Notes: generated from the sequence alone by a model not told the origin. 64,000 bases of DNA from Microbacterium sp. RU1D (GCF_900156435.1 NZ_FTPQ01000001.1:682001-746000), one strand, 5' to 3'. Positions 41,067 to 49,192 are shown, counted from the first letter of the stretch. A program made the numbers and translations.

Positions 41067-41202
41067 CCCTTCGACGGGCTCAGGGACCTGTGTCGTGCGG
41101 GTCGGGCGCCCCGCGGTGGGGCCCCTTCGACGGGCTCAGGGACCTGTGTCGTGCGGGTCGGGCGCCCCGCGGTGGGGCCCCTTCGACGGGCTCAGGGACC
41201 TG
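41067..41202. repeat. 56-bp tandem repeat, about 2.4 copies
   Basis: Copies start at 41067, 41123 and 41179 (the third is partial, 24 bp) with no visible difference. Each begins CCCTTCGACGGGCTCAGGGA and contains GCGGGTCGGGCGCCCCGCGG. The array lies between the ATPase and binding-protein genes of the transporter and could attenuate or separate their transcripts. Confidence 0.88.
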
Positions 41203-41217
41203 GCACGGGGCTCGACC

Positions 41218-42000
41218 TCAACCGAGCACCTTCGCGAGGAACTCGCGGGTGCGCGGATGCCGGGGTCGCGTGAGCACCTCGTCGGGGGAACCCTGCTCGA
41301 CGATGCGCCCCTGATCGAGGAACACGACGCGGTCGGCGACCTCGCGGGCGAAGCCGATCTCGTGCGTCACGATCACCAGCGTCGTGCCGAGCTTCGCCAG
41401 GTCGCGGATGACGTCGAGCACCTCGCCGACGAGCTCGGGGTCGAGCGCGCTGGTCGGCTCGTCGAAGAGCAGCACCTTCGGCTGGAGGGCGAGTGCGCGG
41501 GCGATCGCGACGCGTTGCTGCTGGCCGCCCGAGAGCTGCCGCGGGTAGGCGTCGGCCTTGTGCGCGAGCCCGACCCGGTCGAGCAGGCCACGGCCGAGCG
41601 CGGTCGCGTCGTCCTTGCTCAGCCGCTTGAGAGCCAGGGGCGCCTCGGTGATGTTCTCGAGGGCTGTGAGGTGGGGGAAGAGATGGAAGTTCTGGAAGAC
41701 GATCCCCACCTGGGTGCGGCGGCGCAGGACCTCGCGTTCCCGCAGCTCGTGGAGCCTGCCGTACCGCAGCTCGTAGCCGATGAACTCCCCGTCGACGGTG
41801 ACCGAGCCGGCATCCACGGTCTCGAGGTGGTTGATCGTGCGCAGCAGCGTCGACTTGCCGGAGCCGCTCGGGCCGAGCAGCGCCACGACTTCGCCGGGAC
41901 GCACCGTGAGGTCGATGCCCTTCAGCACCTCCGTGCCGTGGAACGATTTGTGGACGTTTCGGACCTCGACGAGTCCGCGGCGGGGGGCGATCGTGCTCAT
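41218..42000 (-). CDS. Polar amino-acid ABC transporter, ATP-binding protein
   Basis: A 260-aa ATPase of the GlnQ/HisP class. Walker A is LLGPSGSGKST, the Q-loop region is VGIVFQNFHLFPHLT, the signature is LSGGQQQRVAIARAL, Walker B is VLLFDEPTSALDPE and the H-loop is VIVTHEIGFA. It powers uptake of the amino acid bound by the neighbouring SBP. ATG 42000 overlaps the permease stop by 4 bases. In Bacillus the comparable YxeO/TcyN ATPases serve S-modified cysteine and cystine import, which fits the other genes here. Confidence 0.93.
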   Translation of the reverse strand: MSTIAPRRGLVEVRNVHKSFHGTEVLKGIDLTVRPGEVVALLGPSGSGKSTLLRTINHLETVDAGSVTVDGEFIGYELRYGRLHELREREVLRRRTQVGIVFQNFHLFPHLTALENITEAPLALKRLSKDDATALGRGLLDRVGLAHKADAYPRQLSGGQQQRVAIARALALQPKVLLFDEPTSALDPELVGEVLDVIRDLAKLGTTLVIVTHEIGFAREVADRVVFLDQGRIVEQGSPDEVLTRPRHPRTREFLAKVLG

Positions 42001-43025
42001 GCGGGCACCCCCTTCGCGGCGGCCGGGCCGTCGGCATCCCTCCCTCCGGGAGGGGGGTCGCCGAGTCGCGCCCACTGCGTGCGCACCCAGCGGCGGGCGC
42101 GCTGCACCGGCGTGGGCGGAAGGGCCCGGGCGGAGCCCCGGGCGTAGTGGCGCTCGACGTAGTACTGCGCGACGCTGAGGATCGTCGTGATGAGCGTGTA
42201 CCAGACCACCGCGACCAGCAGCAGCGGGATCACGCGGCTGTTGCGGTTGTAGATGACCTGCACGGCGTAGAACAGCTCGGGGATGGCGATGACGAACACC
42301 ACCGACGCGCCCTTGACGAGGCCGATCACCTCGTTCGTGGCGTTCGGCACGATCGATCGCATCGCCTGCGGCAGGATGATCCGGAACAGGCGACGGGATG
42401 CCGGGATGCCGAGGGCCGCAGCCGCCTCGTGCTGACCCGGGTCGACCGAGACGAGCCCTCCGCGGATGATCTCGGCGGAGTACGCGGCCTGGTGCAGGCC
42501 GAGGCCCAGGATCGCCGCGGCGAAGGCGCTGACGAGCTGCACCGTGGGGAACTCCACGATCCAGAAGTCGGTGGTGAAAGGTGTTCCGAGGCCGAGCGTC
42601 GGGTACAGGTAGCCGAGGTTGTACCAGACGATGATCTGCACGACGAGCGGCACCGACCGGAAGAACCAGATGTAGCCCCACGCGACCGCGTTCAGCAGCG
42701 GCGAGGCCGACAGGCGCCCGAGGGCCAGCAGCGTGCCGAGGGCGAATCCGACGACGGCGGAGACCGCGGTGAGTGCGAGGGTGTACCCGATACCGACGAG
42801 CACGGGCTCCGAGAGGAAGTACTCGGCGAACGTCCCCCACATGTAGCGGTCGTTCGTCACGAGGCTCCAGGCGAACTGGGCGACGACGAACAGCAGCAGG
42901 GCGCTGAGGATCCAGCGCCACCAATGGCGGGTGGGGACGACGGCGATCGTGCCGAGATCGACCGGGGCGGTCGTCCCGGCAGGCGGGGCCGTGCGGTCGG
43001 CGGGGGCCGGCGCGGTGGTGGTCAT
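41997..43025 (-). CDS. Polar amino-acid ABC transporter, permease
   Basis: A 342-aa inner-membrane permease of the HisM/GlnP type. A Pro/Ala-rich N terminus precedes TM1 (WWRWILSALLLFVVAQFAWSLV). The central permease domain includes GIGYTLALTAVSAVVGFALGTLLAL and the EAA loop EAAAALGIPASRRLFRIILPQAMRSIVP. A cytoplasmic tail rich in Arg and Pro follows. A single fused permease gene is present, so it probably forms a homodimer. ATG 43025 is favoured because GAGGAG lies 6 bases upstream; the frame stays open to 43076. It is the first gene of the transporter operon. Confidence 0.9.
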   Translation of the reverse strand: MTTTAPAPADRTAPPAGTTAPVDLGTIAVVPTRHWWRWILSALLLFVVAQFAWSLVTNDRYMWGTFAEYFLSEPVLVGIGYTLALTAVSAVVGFALGTLLALGRLSASPLLNAVAWGYIWFFRSVPLVVQIIVWYNLGYLYPTLGLGTPFTTDFWIVEFPTVQLVSAFAAAILGLGLHQAAYSAEIIRGGLVSVDPGQHEAAAALGIPASRRLFRIILPQAMRSIVPNATNEVIGLVKGASVVFVIAIPELFYAVQVIYNRNSRVIPLLLVAVVWYTLITTILSVAQYYVERHYARGSARALPPTPVQRARRWVRTQWARLGDPPPGGRDADGPAAAKGVPA

Positions 43026-43234
43026 GACGTGCTCCTCGGACTCCGTTGCGGCGCGGGCGCCGGTGGGTTGCGTCACGGTACGACGGGATCGACGTCCGGA
43101 TCGAGGTGCTCATTCACACGTCGCAACGGCCCGCCGCTCACGGCAACGCGGCGCCATGTGCGGTAACACGGTGGACGGCGGGCAGCGGAGTCGGATAGGT
43201 CGACACCGGCTCGGCTGATCCCGGCGCGCGCTCA

Positions 43235-43305
43235 GCACGACTCCTGCAGAGTGGCCCGCGAAGCGGGTTCGAGACATCGAAGACCCGGTCCTGCAGGAGG
43301 TGTGC
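43235..43305. repeat. 71-bp dispersed palindromic element
   Basis: The left end GCACGACTCCTGCAG and right end GTCCTGCAGGAGGTGTGC are near-inverted copies. Same length and ends as the element within xanthine dehydrogenase (28133-28203). The interior differs and forms a further stem (CCCGC...GCGGG). Confidence 0.75.
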
Positions 43306-43355
43306 GCCCAGGATCGTCGGGGGCGGGCGGGCGGTCGGGGACCGGGCTCAGTCGT

Positions 43356-43427
43356 GCACACCTCCTGCAGCGTCGTCGCTGCGACCCGGTTCCGCCGTCC
43401 CGACTCCCGGCTCGGCAGGAGTTCTGC
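43356..43427. repeat. 72-bp dispersed palindromic element
   Basis: It begins GCACACCTCCTGCAG and ends GGCAGGAGTTCTGC. The ends are those of the 71-bp family with one extra base overall. It lies 50 bp from another copy. Confidence 0.65.
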
Positions 43428-43451
43428 GCGGCTGGGCTACCGCATCCCGGT

Positions 43452-44729
43452 TCACGCCTCCCGGAGGATCCGCGCCGTCACCCGCGTGCCGAACGCGAGC
43501 GCCTCGACGGGCACCCGCTCATCGGCCGCGTGGAACTGCCCGAACACGTCGAAATCGGCGGGCACGCGTAACGGCACGAACCCGTAGCCCCGGATGCCGA
43601 GCCGACTGAGGTGCTTGTTGTCGGTGCTCGCCGGCAGCAGGTACGGCACCACCACCCCGTCGGGGTCCTCCGCGGTGATCGCGCGCTGGAGCACGTCGAC
43701 GATCGGTGCGTCGACCGGCGCCTCGATCGCGGCGATGTCGCACGCCCAGGTCACCTCGACGTCGTCGCCGACCACCGCCGCCAGTTCCGCACGAACGGCG
43801 TCGTGCTGTCCCGGGACGATCCGCACGTCGAGCGTCGCGCTCGCCGAAGCCGGGATGACGTTGGCCTTGCCGCCCGCCGCGAGCACGGTGGGCGAGGCGG
43901 TGTTGCGCTGACCCGCATCGAGGAGGGATGCCGCGAACCCGAGGTCGTCGACGTCGCCGCCGGCGCGCTCCCAGGTGCCGACGAAGCGGTCCAGCGTCGC
44001 GGTGCGCACGACGGGGAAGCGGTGCGCCCCCACCGCGGCGACGGCCTGCGCCAGTCGCACCACGGCGTTGTCGGCGGTGGGGCGCGACCCGTGCGCCGCC
44101 CGCCCGCGGGCGGTGAGGGTCGCGGTCGACACGCCCTTCTCGGCCGTGGCGACGAGGTACGCGCGGCGGCCTTCGGGCAGCGCCAGCGAGAACCCGCCGA
44201 CCTCGCTGATCGCCTCGGTCGCCCCCGCGAACAGCTCGGGCCGGTTCTGCACGATCCAGCGCGCGCCCCACACGCCCCCGGCCTCCTCGTCGGCGAAGAA
44301 CGCGAAGATGAGGTCCCGTCGCGGCACAATCCCGTCGCGCCGGAACGCCCGCGCGATCGCGAGCAGCATCCCGGCGAAGTCCTTCATGTCGACGGCGCCG
44401 CGGCCGTACAGCATGCCGTCGTGGATCTCGGCGCCGAACGGCGGGTGCGTCCAGTCGGCGGCATCCACCGGCACCACGTCGAGGTGCGCGTGAGCGACGA
44501 GGGCACCGGCATCCGGATCCGAACCGGCCAGGCGGGCGATCACGCTCGCCCGTCCCGGAACGGGCTCGACCAGCGTCGTGTCGTAGCCGGCGTCCTCGAG
44601 CTGCGCTTGGACGAACCGCGCCGCCCGGGTCTCACCGTCGCCGATCGTGGCGGGGTCTCCGGTGTTGACGCTGTCGATGCGGATCAGGGCGCGGATGAAC
44701 TCCAGCGCCTCCGCCTCCAGGGGCGACAC
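43452..44729 (-). CDS. M20-family metallo-amidohydrolase (ArgE/DapE/YxeP-like)
   Basis: A 425-aa di-zinc hydrolase. Metal ligands lie in LVAHAHLDVVPVDA (His, Asp), GRGAVDMKDFAGM (bridging Asp), FADEEAGGVWGA (Glu pair), and FGQFHAADERVPV (final His). The lid-domain block GRAAHGSRPTADNAV is complete. The family removes acyl groups from N-acyl amino acids or cleaves dipeptides. In the proposed salvage route it would deacetylate N-acetylcysteine after the monooxygenase step, as YxeP does in Bacillus. It lies on the same strand as the transporter operon but 426 bases upstream of it. It is separated from the AhpD-like stop by only 3 bases. Confidence 0.85.
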   Translation of the reverse strand: MSPLEAEALEFIRALIRIDSVNTGDPATIGDGETRAARFVQAQLEDAGYDTTLVEPVPGRASVIARLAGSDPDAGALVAHAHLDVVPVDAADWTHPPFGAEIHDGMLYGRGAVDMKDFAGMLLAIARAFRRDGIVPRRDLIFAFFADEEAGGVWGARWIVQNRPELFAGATEAISEVGGFSLALPEGRRAYLVATAEKGVSTATLTARGRAAHGSRPTADNAVVRLAQAVAAVGAHRFPVVRTATLDRFVGTWERAGGDVDDLGFAASLLDAGQRNTASPTVLAAGGKANVIPASASATLDVRIVPGQHDAVRAELAAVVGDDVEVTWACDIAAIEAPVDAPIVDVLQRAITAEDPDGVVVPYLLPASTDNKHLSRLGIRGYGFVPLRVPADFDVFGQFHAADERVPVEALAFGTRVTARILREA

Positions 44730-44732
44730 GGG

Positions 44733-45083
44733 TCAGTGCTCGTGGGGGCGGGCGTCCTCGCCGAGCTTGAACGCGAGGCGGCCGTGCGCGTATCCGCCGC
44801 CCGCGCGGATGGCGGTGGCGACCCAGGCGGCTTCGGCGAGCTCAGCCTCGGTGGCCCCGGCCTTGACCGCGTTCTGCGAGTGTCCGTCGATGCAGTAGAC
44901 GCACTGCGTGGTGATGCCCACGGCGAGGGCGATCAACTCCCGGTACTTCAGCGGGATCGCGCGGCCCTCGGGGGCGAAGACGGCTTGATCGAACGCGGCG
45001 AAGGCGGCGAGGATGTCGGGCGTCTCGCTCTTGTAGACCTTCGTGTAGGTCTTGTCGGCGGTGCGGTCGAAGTAGTCGGACAT
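44733..45083 (-). CDS. AhpD-like carboxymuconolactone decarboxylase family protein
   Basis: A 116-aa small protein of the CMD/AhpD fold. It contains the redox motif CVYCIDGH (CxxC followed by His), which marks alkylhydroperoxidase-type members rather than true lactone decarboxylases. LKYRELIALAVGITTQ and KAGATEAELAEAAWVATAIRAGGGYAHG are the conserved helices. It probably scavenges peroxides or acts as a thiol oxidoreductase next to flavin monooxygenases, which produce peroxide by uncoupling. GGAGG precedes ATG 45083. It is the first gene of a pair with the M20 hydrolase. Confidence 0.85.
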   Translation of the reverse strand: MSDYFDRTADKTYTKVYKSETPDILAAFAAFDQAVFAPEGRAIPLKYRELIALAVGITTQCVYCIDGHSQNAVKAGATEAELAEAAWVATAIRAGGGYAHGRLAFKLGEDARPHEH

Positions 45084-45198
45084 GGTGCCTCCAGGTCGGA
45101 AACGGCGGGACGGATGCCAGAGCCCCACCGTAACCACCGCCCCTCGGCGGGCCGCGGGACCGCCGTCACGCGCGGTCACACGCCCGGGCGAGCCGACC

Positions 45199-45906
45199 TC
45201 AGTGCATGATCATGCCGCCGGTGACGTTGATCGCCTGCCCGGTGAGGTAGCCACCCGCGGCGGAGGCGAGGAAGTGGGTGACTCCCGCGACGTCCTCGGG
45301 CGCGCCGAGCCGGCCGAGGGGCGACTTCGCGCTCCACGCGCGCACGTCGTCCTCCGAGCGGGTGTCGGCTCCCATGTCGGTGAGCACGTACCCGGGGCAA
45401 ACGGCGTTGACGGTGATGCCGTGGCATCCCCACTCCTGCGCCCCGGCGCGGGTGAGGGCGACGACCGCGGCTTTCGAGGCGGCGTAGTGGCCCTCGCCGC
45501 CGCCGCCCTGCTTGGCGGCCATGCTGGCGATGTTGACGATCGAGCCGCCCCGCGCCTCGAGCATGAGGGGAGCGACGGTCTGCATGGTGACGAGGGTCGC
45601 CCGCGCGTTGATGTCGAGCACGAGGTCCCAGTCGTCGACGGTGATGTCGAGGAGCGATGCGTGCTGGAACACCCCCGCGCAGTTCACGAGCACGTCGATC
45701 CCGCCGAGCGCCTCGACGGCTTCTCCGACCGCGCGTCGTGTGTCGAGGGGGTCCCGCAGGTCGACGGCGAAGAAGGAGGATGCCGCATCCTCGGCGGGGG
45801 CGCGGCGATCGAGCACCGCGACCCGGGCCCCGTCGGCGGTGAAGCGGGCGACGATGGCGGCGCCGATGCCGCCGGAGCCTCCCGTGACGATGACGCGCTG
45901 CGACAT
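45199..45906 (-). CDS. Short-chain dehydrogenase/reductase
   Basis: A 235-aa classical SDR. It has VIVTGGSGGIGAAIVARFTADGARVAVLD (NAD(P) site), VLVNCAGVF, IVNIASMAAKQGGGGEGHYAASKAAVVALTR (Ser, Tyr, Lys), HGITVNAVCPGYV and the C-terminal GYLTGQAINVTGGM. An Asp at the end of beta-2 (VLDRRA) favours NAD over NADP. It lies 115 bases upstream of the AhpD-like gene and is divergent from the HSL-type hydrolase. The substrate cannot be read from sequence. Confidence 0.83.
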   Translation of the reverse strand: MSQRVIVTGGSGGIGAAIVARFTADGARVAVLDRRAPAEDAASSFFAVDLRDPLDTRRAVGEAVEALGGIDVLVNCAGVFQHASLLDITVDDWDLVLDINARATLVTMQTVAPLMLEARGGSIVNIASMAAKQGGGGEGHYAASKAAVVALTRAGAQEWGCHGITVNAVCPGYVLTDMGADTRSEDDVRAWSAKSPLGRLGAPEDVAGVTHFLASAAGGYLTGQAINVTGGMIMH

Positions 45907-45982
45907 GGGGTTCCTTCCGCGGGCGTCGGGTCGCCCTGGCGGTCACCGTACGCCCAGCCGGGGACGGCACGGCGACGGTGCT

Positions 45983-46042
45983 GTTTCGCGGCGGTAACGC
46001 GCGTCGGAGGTGGGGGAGGCGCCGATGTTTCGGCGACGTGAA
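45983..46042. promoter_or_regulatory. Two GlnR-like boxes 44 bp apart
   Basis: Read on the minus strand GTTAC-CGCCGC-GAAAC (45998-45983) matches gTnAc-N6-GaAAc exactly. TTCAC-GTCGCC-GAAAC (46042-46027) matches with one mismatch. The 44-bp offset equals two 22-bp GlnR repeats. They lie 50-110 bp upstream of a TACGCT -10 candidate (46082-46087) for the rightward hydrolase gene and also upstream of the leftward SDR. Confidence 0.45.
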
Positions 46043-46137
46043 GCTTCGTCGTGACGGCGGCGACGGCGGCATCCGGCGTTCTACGCTCGGTGCGTCGTGC
46101 GACCAGCGGCACCCCGAACCCCACCGGAAGGACCCCC

Positions 46138-47088
46138 GTGACCGACGCCGTGCACCCGGCCATCACCGACCCCCACGTGCGCGCGCACCTCGCGCGGCTC
46201 GCCGCGCAGGCGGGGACCATCCCCTCGGGGGCGACGGATGCCGACGGCGACGACGCCGCGCGGATCGCCGAGCTGCGCGCGAACCCGTCGTGGGTGCGCC
46301 TGCCCGACGACGAGGCCCTCGAATCGATCGACCTGGATGCCGACGGCCTCGCCCTGCGCCTGTACCGTCCGCGCGGGGGCCACCGCGGGACGCTCGTCTT
46401 CGCCCACGGCGGGGGCTGGGTCGCCGGCGACCTCGACAACAACGACGCGCTGTGCCGCGCCCTCGCCCTCACGACCGGAACTCAGGTGCTCAGCGTCGAC
46501 TATCGGCTGGCGCCCGAGCATCCCTTCCCGGCCGGGCTCGACGACCTGGAGAGCGCGTTGCGCTTCGCGGCCGACGGCGCGGGAGGGCTGGTCGACCCCG
46601 CGCTGCTCGGTGTCGCCGGCCACAGCGCGGGCGGCAACCTCGCCGCCGCCTTGGCCCTGCGCGCGCGGGAGGGCCGGGCTCCCGGCATCCGGGTACAGGT
46701 GCTGCTCTGCCCCGTGCTCGACGCCCCCGATCCCGACCGTTCGAGCTACCGCGCGCACACCGAGAACCTGCCGCTGACGGCGAAGGGCATGCAGTGGTAC
46801 TGGCGGCTGTACGTGCAGGATGCCGGGGGAGGGGCGCCGGTCGAAGCGGCACCGCTGCGCGCCCCCGCCGTCGACGCAGCGGCACCGGCCGTTGTCGTCG
46901 CGGCCGAGGTCGACCCCCTGTCGGACGAGGCGGAGGAGTATTCCGACCGCCTCGCGGCATCCGGGGTCCCCGTTGCATTCGTGCGCAGGCCGGGGGTGCC
47001 GCACCTGTTCCTGGTGTTCCCGTCGACGCCTGCGCGCGACGAGGTGCTCGCGCAGATCGCGCCGGCGGTGCGGGCGGCGTTCGCCTGA
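46138..47088 (+). CDS. HSL-family alpha/beta hydrolase
   Basis: A 316-aa esterase/lipase of the hormone-sensitive-lipase group. The oxyanion motif is FAHGGGWVAGDLDNND, and the nucleophile elbow is VAGHSAGGNLAAAL. The acid is in VVAAEVDPLSDEAEEYSDRL and the His in GVPHLFLVFPS. It should hydrolyse small esters or amides in the cytosol. GGAAGG lies 6 bases before GTG 46138. It precedes the deaminase gene at 47245 by 156 bases and has GlnR-like boxes upstream. Its physiological substrate, possibly a nitrogen-containing ester or amide, is unknown. Confidence 0.85.
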   Translation: MTDAVHPAITDPHVRAHLARLAAQAGTIPSGATDADGDDAARIAELRANPSWVRLPDDEALESIDLDADGLALRLYRPRGGHRGTLVFAHGGGWVAGDLDNNDALCRALALTTGTQVLSVDYRLAPEHPFPAGLDDLESALRFAADGAGGLVDPALLGVAGHSAGGNLAAALALRAREGRAPGIRVQVLLCPVLDAPDPDRSSYRAHTENLPLTAKGMQWYWRLYVQDAGGGAPVEAAPLRAPAVDAAAPAVVVAAEVDPLSDEAEEYSDRLAASGVPVAFVRRPGVPHLFLVFPSTPARDEVLAQIAPAVRAAFA

Positions 47089-47215
47089 GCTCTGCGCCCC
47101 CTCGTCCCACTTGTGGTGGGTCGGCGGGCGCTCCACCGGCCATTTCTGGGACATGCCCGCCAGGAGTGGGACGAGCCCCCTCCGCAAAACCCCCGCCACC
47201 GGCCCGGAACACCGC

Positions 47216-47245
47216 GGAAACACGCCATTGTTACCGTCATCAACA
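47216..47245 (+). promoter_or_regulatory. Deaminase promoter with TGTT-N9-AACA operator over the start
   Basis: GGAAAC (47216-47221), 10 bases, TACCGT (47232-47237), 7 bases, ATG 47245: the same layout as the other purine promoters. The operator TGTTACCGTCATCAACA (47229-47245) covers the -10 and the first base of the start codon, so bound protein should block transcription. Confidence 0.6.
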
Positions 47246-48621
47246 TGTCGCTCCTGGTCACGAACGCACGCCTCATCACGGTCCCCGCGGGCACCGACGA
47301 CCCCGGCTACATCGAGCGCGGGTACATGCTCGTCCGCGACGGGCGCATCGCCGCGATCGGCGCGGGCGACCCCGATCCGGAGGTCACGGCCGACGAGATC
47401 CTCGACGTCGACGGCAAGTTCGTCGCCCCCGGCTTCGTGTCGTCTCACAGCCACCTGTTCACGAGCGGCTCGCGCGGCCTCGGCGTCGACCAGACGCTCT
47501 ACGGCTGGTGCACCTCGATGTTCAGCGTGCTCAACAACGCCTCCCCCGACCAGATCTACTGGGCGACGCTGCACGGCTCGCTCGACTTCCTCGCCAACGG
47601 CGTGACCACCGCCTACAACTTCACCGACCCGCTGCTGCCCTGGGAGCCGATGGTGGAGGGCAAGCGCGCCGACGGCGGCGGCATCCTCCGCGATCACGCC
47701 TGGCACACCCGACAGGCCGACGGATGCCACGACGCGGGGCTCCGCTTCGTCGACTCCACCGCGCTCGATGCGACGGTCGGCACCGACGATGAGATCTTCG
47801 CCCGGTTCGAGGCCTCCCTCGATCACGTCCTGGCGATGGACCCCGACATCGCGCTCGGCGCCTCGATCATGGGGCAGGTGCAGTGGTCGACGCGGCCGGA
47901 CGCCGCCGAGATCGAGGTCGCGGTCATGGACCGCTTCGGCGTCACCAACCAGGCGCACTTCCTCGAGACGTACGAGGCGATCGAGCACCAGCAGACGAAG
48001 TTCCAGCTGTACAAGAACGCGGGAGCGCTCCGCCCCGGCATGATGTTCGGCCACTTCATCCAGACGACGCCGGAGATCATCGCGGATGCCGCGGCCGGCG
48101 GCGCATCGATGTCGTGGCAGCCGGCATCCAATGGGCGTCTGGCGTCCGGGATCGCGCACGTGCCCGAGATGCTGGAGCAGGGCATGAAGGTCGGCATGGG
48201 CCTCGACGACCAGGCCTGCACCGACGTCGCCGACCCGTGGCAGAACATGCGCATGGGCATGTTCATGCAGCGCGCCCGCACCCACGACCCGCTGTCGATG
48301 ATGCCCGAGCGCGTGCTGCGCCTGCACACCCTGGGCGGTGCCGAGATCATGGGCGTCGACGATCGCGTCGGCAGCCTCGAGGTCGGCAAGTTCGCCGACT
48401 TCGTGGTGGTCGACCCGCGTCTGCCCGACGTCGGACCGCTCTGGAACCCCGTGCGCAGCTACGTCCTCGCGTGCGGCCTGCGGAACCTGAAGCAGGTGTA
48501 CGTCGGCGGGAAGCTCGTGAACGACAACGGCGTCTCGACGAACCCCCTCGCCGCCGAGGCGACGCACGTGCTGCACACCGAACTGCCCGCGCTGGCGGAG
48601 GAGTTCGGCGTCATCCTGTGA
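47245..48621 (+). CDS. Metal-dependent amidohydrolase/deaminase (guanine/8-oxoguanine deaminase-like, SsnA/AtzA superfamily)
   Basis: A 458-aa TIM-barrel deaminase. All metal and catalytic residues are visible: HSHLFT (HxH), NQAHFLETYE (His, Glu), FGHFIQTTPE (His) and GMGLDDQACTD (Asp). The N-terminal beta-sandwich (LLVTNARLITVPAG) and C-terminal VGSLEVGKFADFVVVD are standard. The exact base is uncertain; an amino-purine or related aromatic amine is likely. The gene shares the operator and promoter layout of the purine regulon 17-30 kb away, which argues for a deaminase feeding xanthine or urate into that pathway. ATG 47245 fits a leaderless message. Confidence 0.82.
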   Translation: MSLLVTNARLITVPAGTDDPGYIERGYMLVRDGRIAAIGAGDPDPEVTADEILDVDGKFVAPGFVSSHSHLFTSGSRGLGVDQTLYGWCTSMFSVLNNASPDQIYWATLHGSLDFLANGVTTAYNFTDPLLPWEPMVEGKRADGGGILRDHAWHTRQADGCHDAGLRFVDSTALDATVGTDDEIFARFEASLDHVLAMDPDIALGASIMGQVQWSTRPDAAEIEVAVMDRFGVTNQAHFLETYEAIEHQQTKFQLYKNAGALRPGMMFGHFIQTTPEIIADAAAGGASMSWQPASNGRLASGIAHVPEMLEQGMKVGMGLDDQACTDVADPWQNMRMGMFMQRARTHDPLSMMPERVLRLHTLGGAEIMGVDDRVGSLEVGKFADFVVVDPRLPDVGPLWNPVRSYVLACGLRNLKQVYVGGKLVNDNGVSTNPLAAEATHVLHTELPALAEEFGVIL

Positions 48622-48641
48622 TCGCCGGGTCTCCCAGGGTT

Positions 48642-48785
48642 TCAGCGGGCCGTGAGCTCGTCGAGTAGCCGGCGTCCCTCGGGCCATCCGCCGAGATCGC
48701 TCGCCGAGTTCAGGTGGCCGCGGCCGTCGATGACACGCAGATCGCTGCGCCAGCCCGAGGCGAGATGCTTCGCGGCCGGCACCCG
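48642..48785 (-). pseudogene. Fragment: C-terminal end of an RBBP9/YdeN-type serine hydrolase
   Basis: The last ~48 codons of the leftward frame read VPAAKHLASGWRSDLRVIDGRGHLNSASDLGGWPEGRRLLDEL. This is the typical C terminus of RBBP9/YdeN-like alpha/beta hydrolases, with the catalytic His in GHLN. Upstream of this the frame is arginine-rich shadow of another gene, and the nucleophile-bearing part is absent. The gene has lost its 5' three quarters at a junction near 48785. Confidence 0.65.
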
Positions 48786-48787
48786 GG

Positions 48788-49192
48788 GCCGAGGTGGGCC
48801 GCCGCGTCGGTCTGTCGCAACCCGCGGCCAGCGCACGCATCGCCCGGCTCGAACGGGCGGGCGTGATCGCCGGGTACCGCGCCGTCGTCGATGCGGCCGC
48901 CGTCGGGCTGAACATCCGCGCCGTGGTGCGCTTGCGCACCACCCACGCACATCTGGCGTCCGCACTCGAACTGGCGTCCCAGACGGTCGAGGTCACCTCC
49001 ACTCTTCGCGTCACCGGGGAGGACTGCCTGCTCCTCGACATCCACTGCGTCGACGCGGGCCGATTGGAGCGGATCGTCGACTCCCTCGCCCGCTTCGGTC
49101 CTGTCACGACGTCGCTGGTGTTGCGCGAGTACGCGCCTCATCCGCTCGTGCCGTCGGATGCGATGTCGGGGGTGCGATCGCCGACGCGGTGA
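48788..49192 (+). pseudogene. Fragment: Lrp/AsnC-family regulator lacking its first ~20 residues
   Basis: The frame enters in the middle of the helix-turn-helix (AEVGRRVGLSQPAASARIARLERAGVIAGYRAVVDAAAVGLNIRAVVRLRTTH...). It then continues through a complete RAM domain (VTSTLRVTGEDCLLLDIHCVDAGRLERIVDSLARFGPVTTSLVL). The usual opening (LDDxDRxIIxxLxxNGRxTWAE) is missing and the hydrolase fragment abuts at about 48785. A GTG at 48794 could give a 132-aa product with half an HTH, so a function is doubtful. Confidence 0.65.

Larger units (their letters stand above)
43026..43451. other. 426-bp intergenic region rich in palindromic elements
   Basis: No gene is seen. It holds the upstream region of the transporter operon (no clear -35/-10 pair found) and two dispersed palindromic elements at 43235-43305 and 43356-43427, which together take up a third of the space. 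Confidence 0.6.

Noticed and set aside
41067..41202. CRISPR or gene duplication
   Set aside because: The 56-bp units are adjacent and identical, with no unique spacers and no coding content.
45994..46042. Additional TGTT-N9-AACA operator upstream of the HSL hydrolase
   Set aside because: The two TGTT sequences there are followed by TAAC and TGAA at the required distance, not AACA; the GlnR pattern explains them better.
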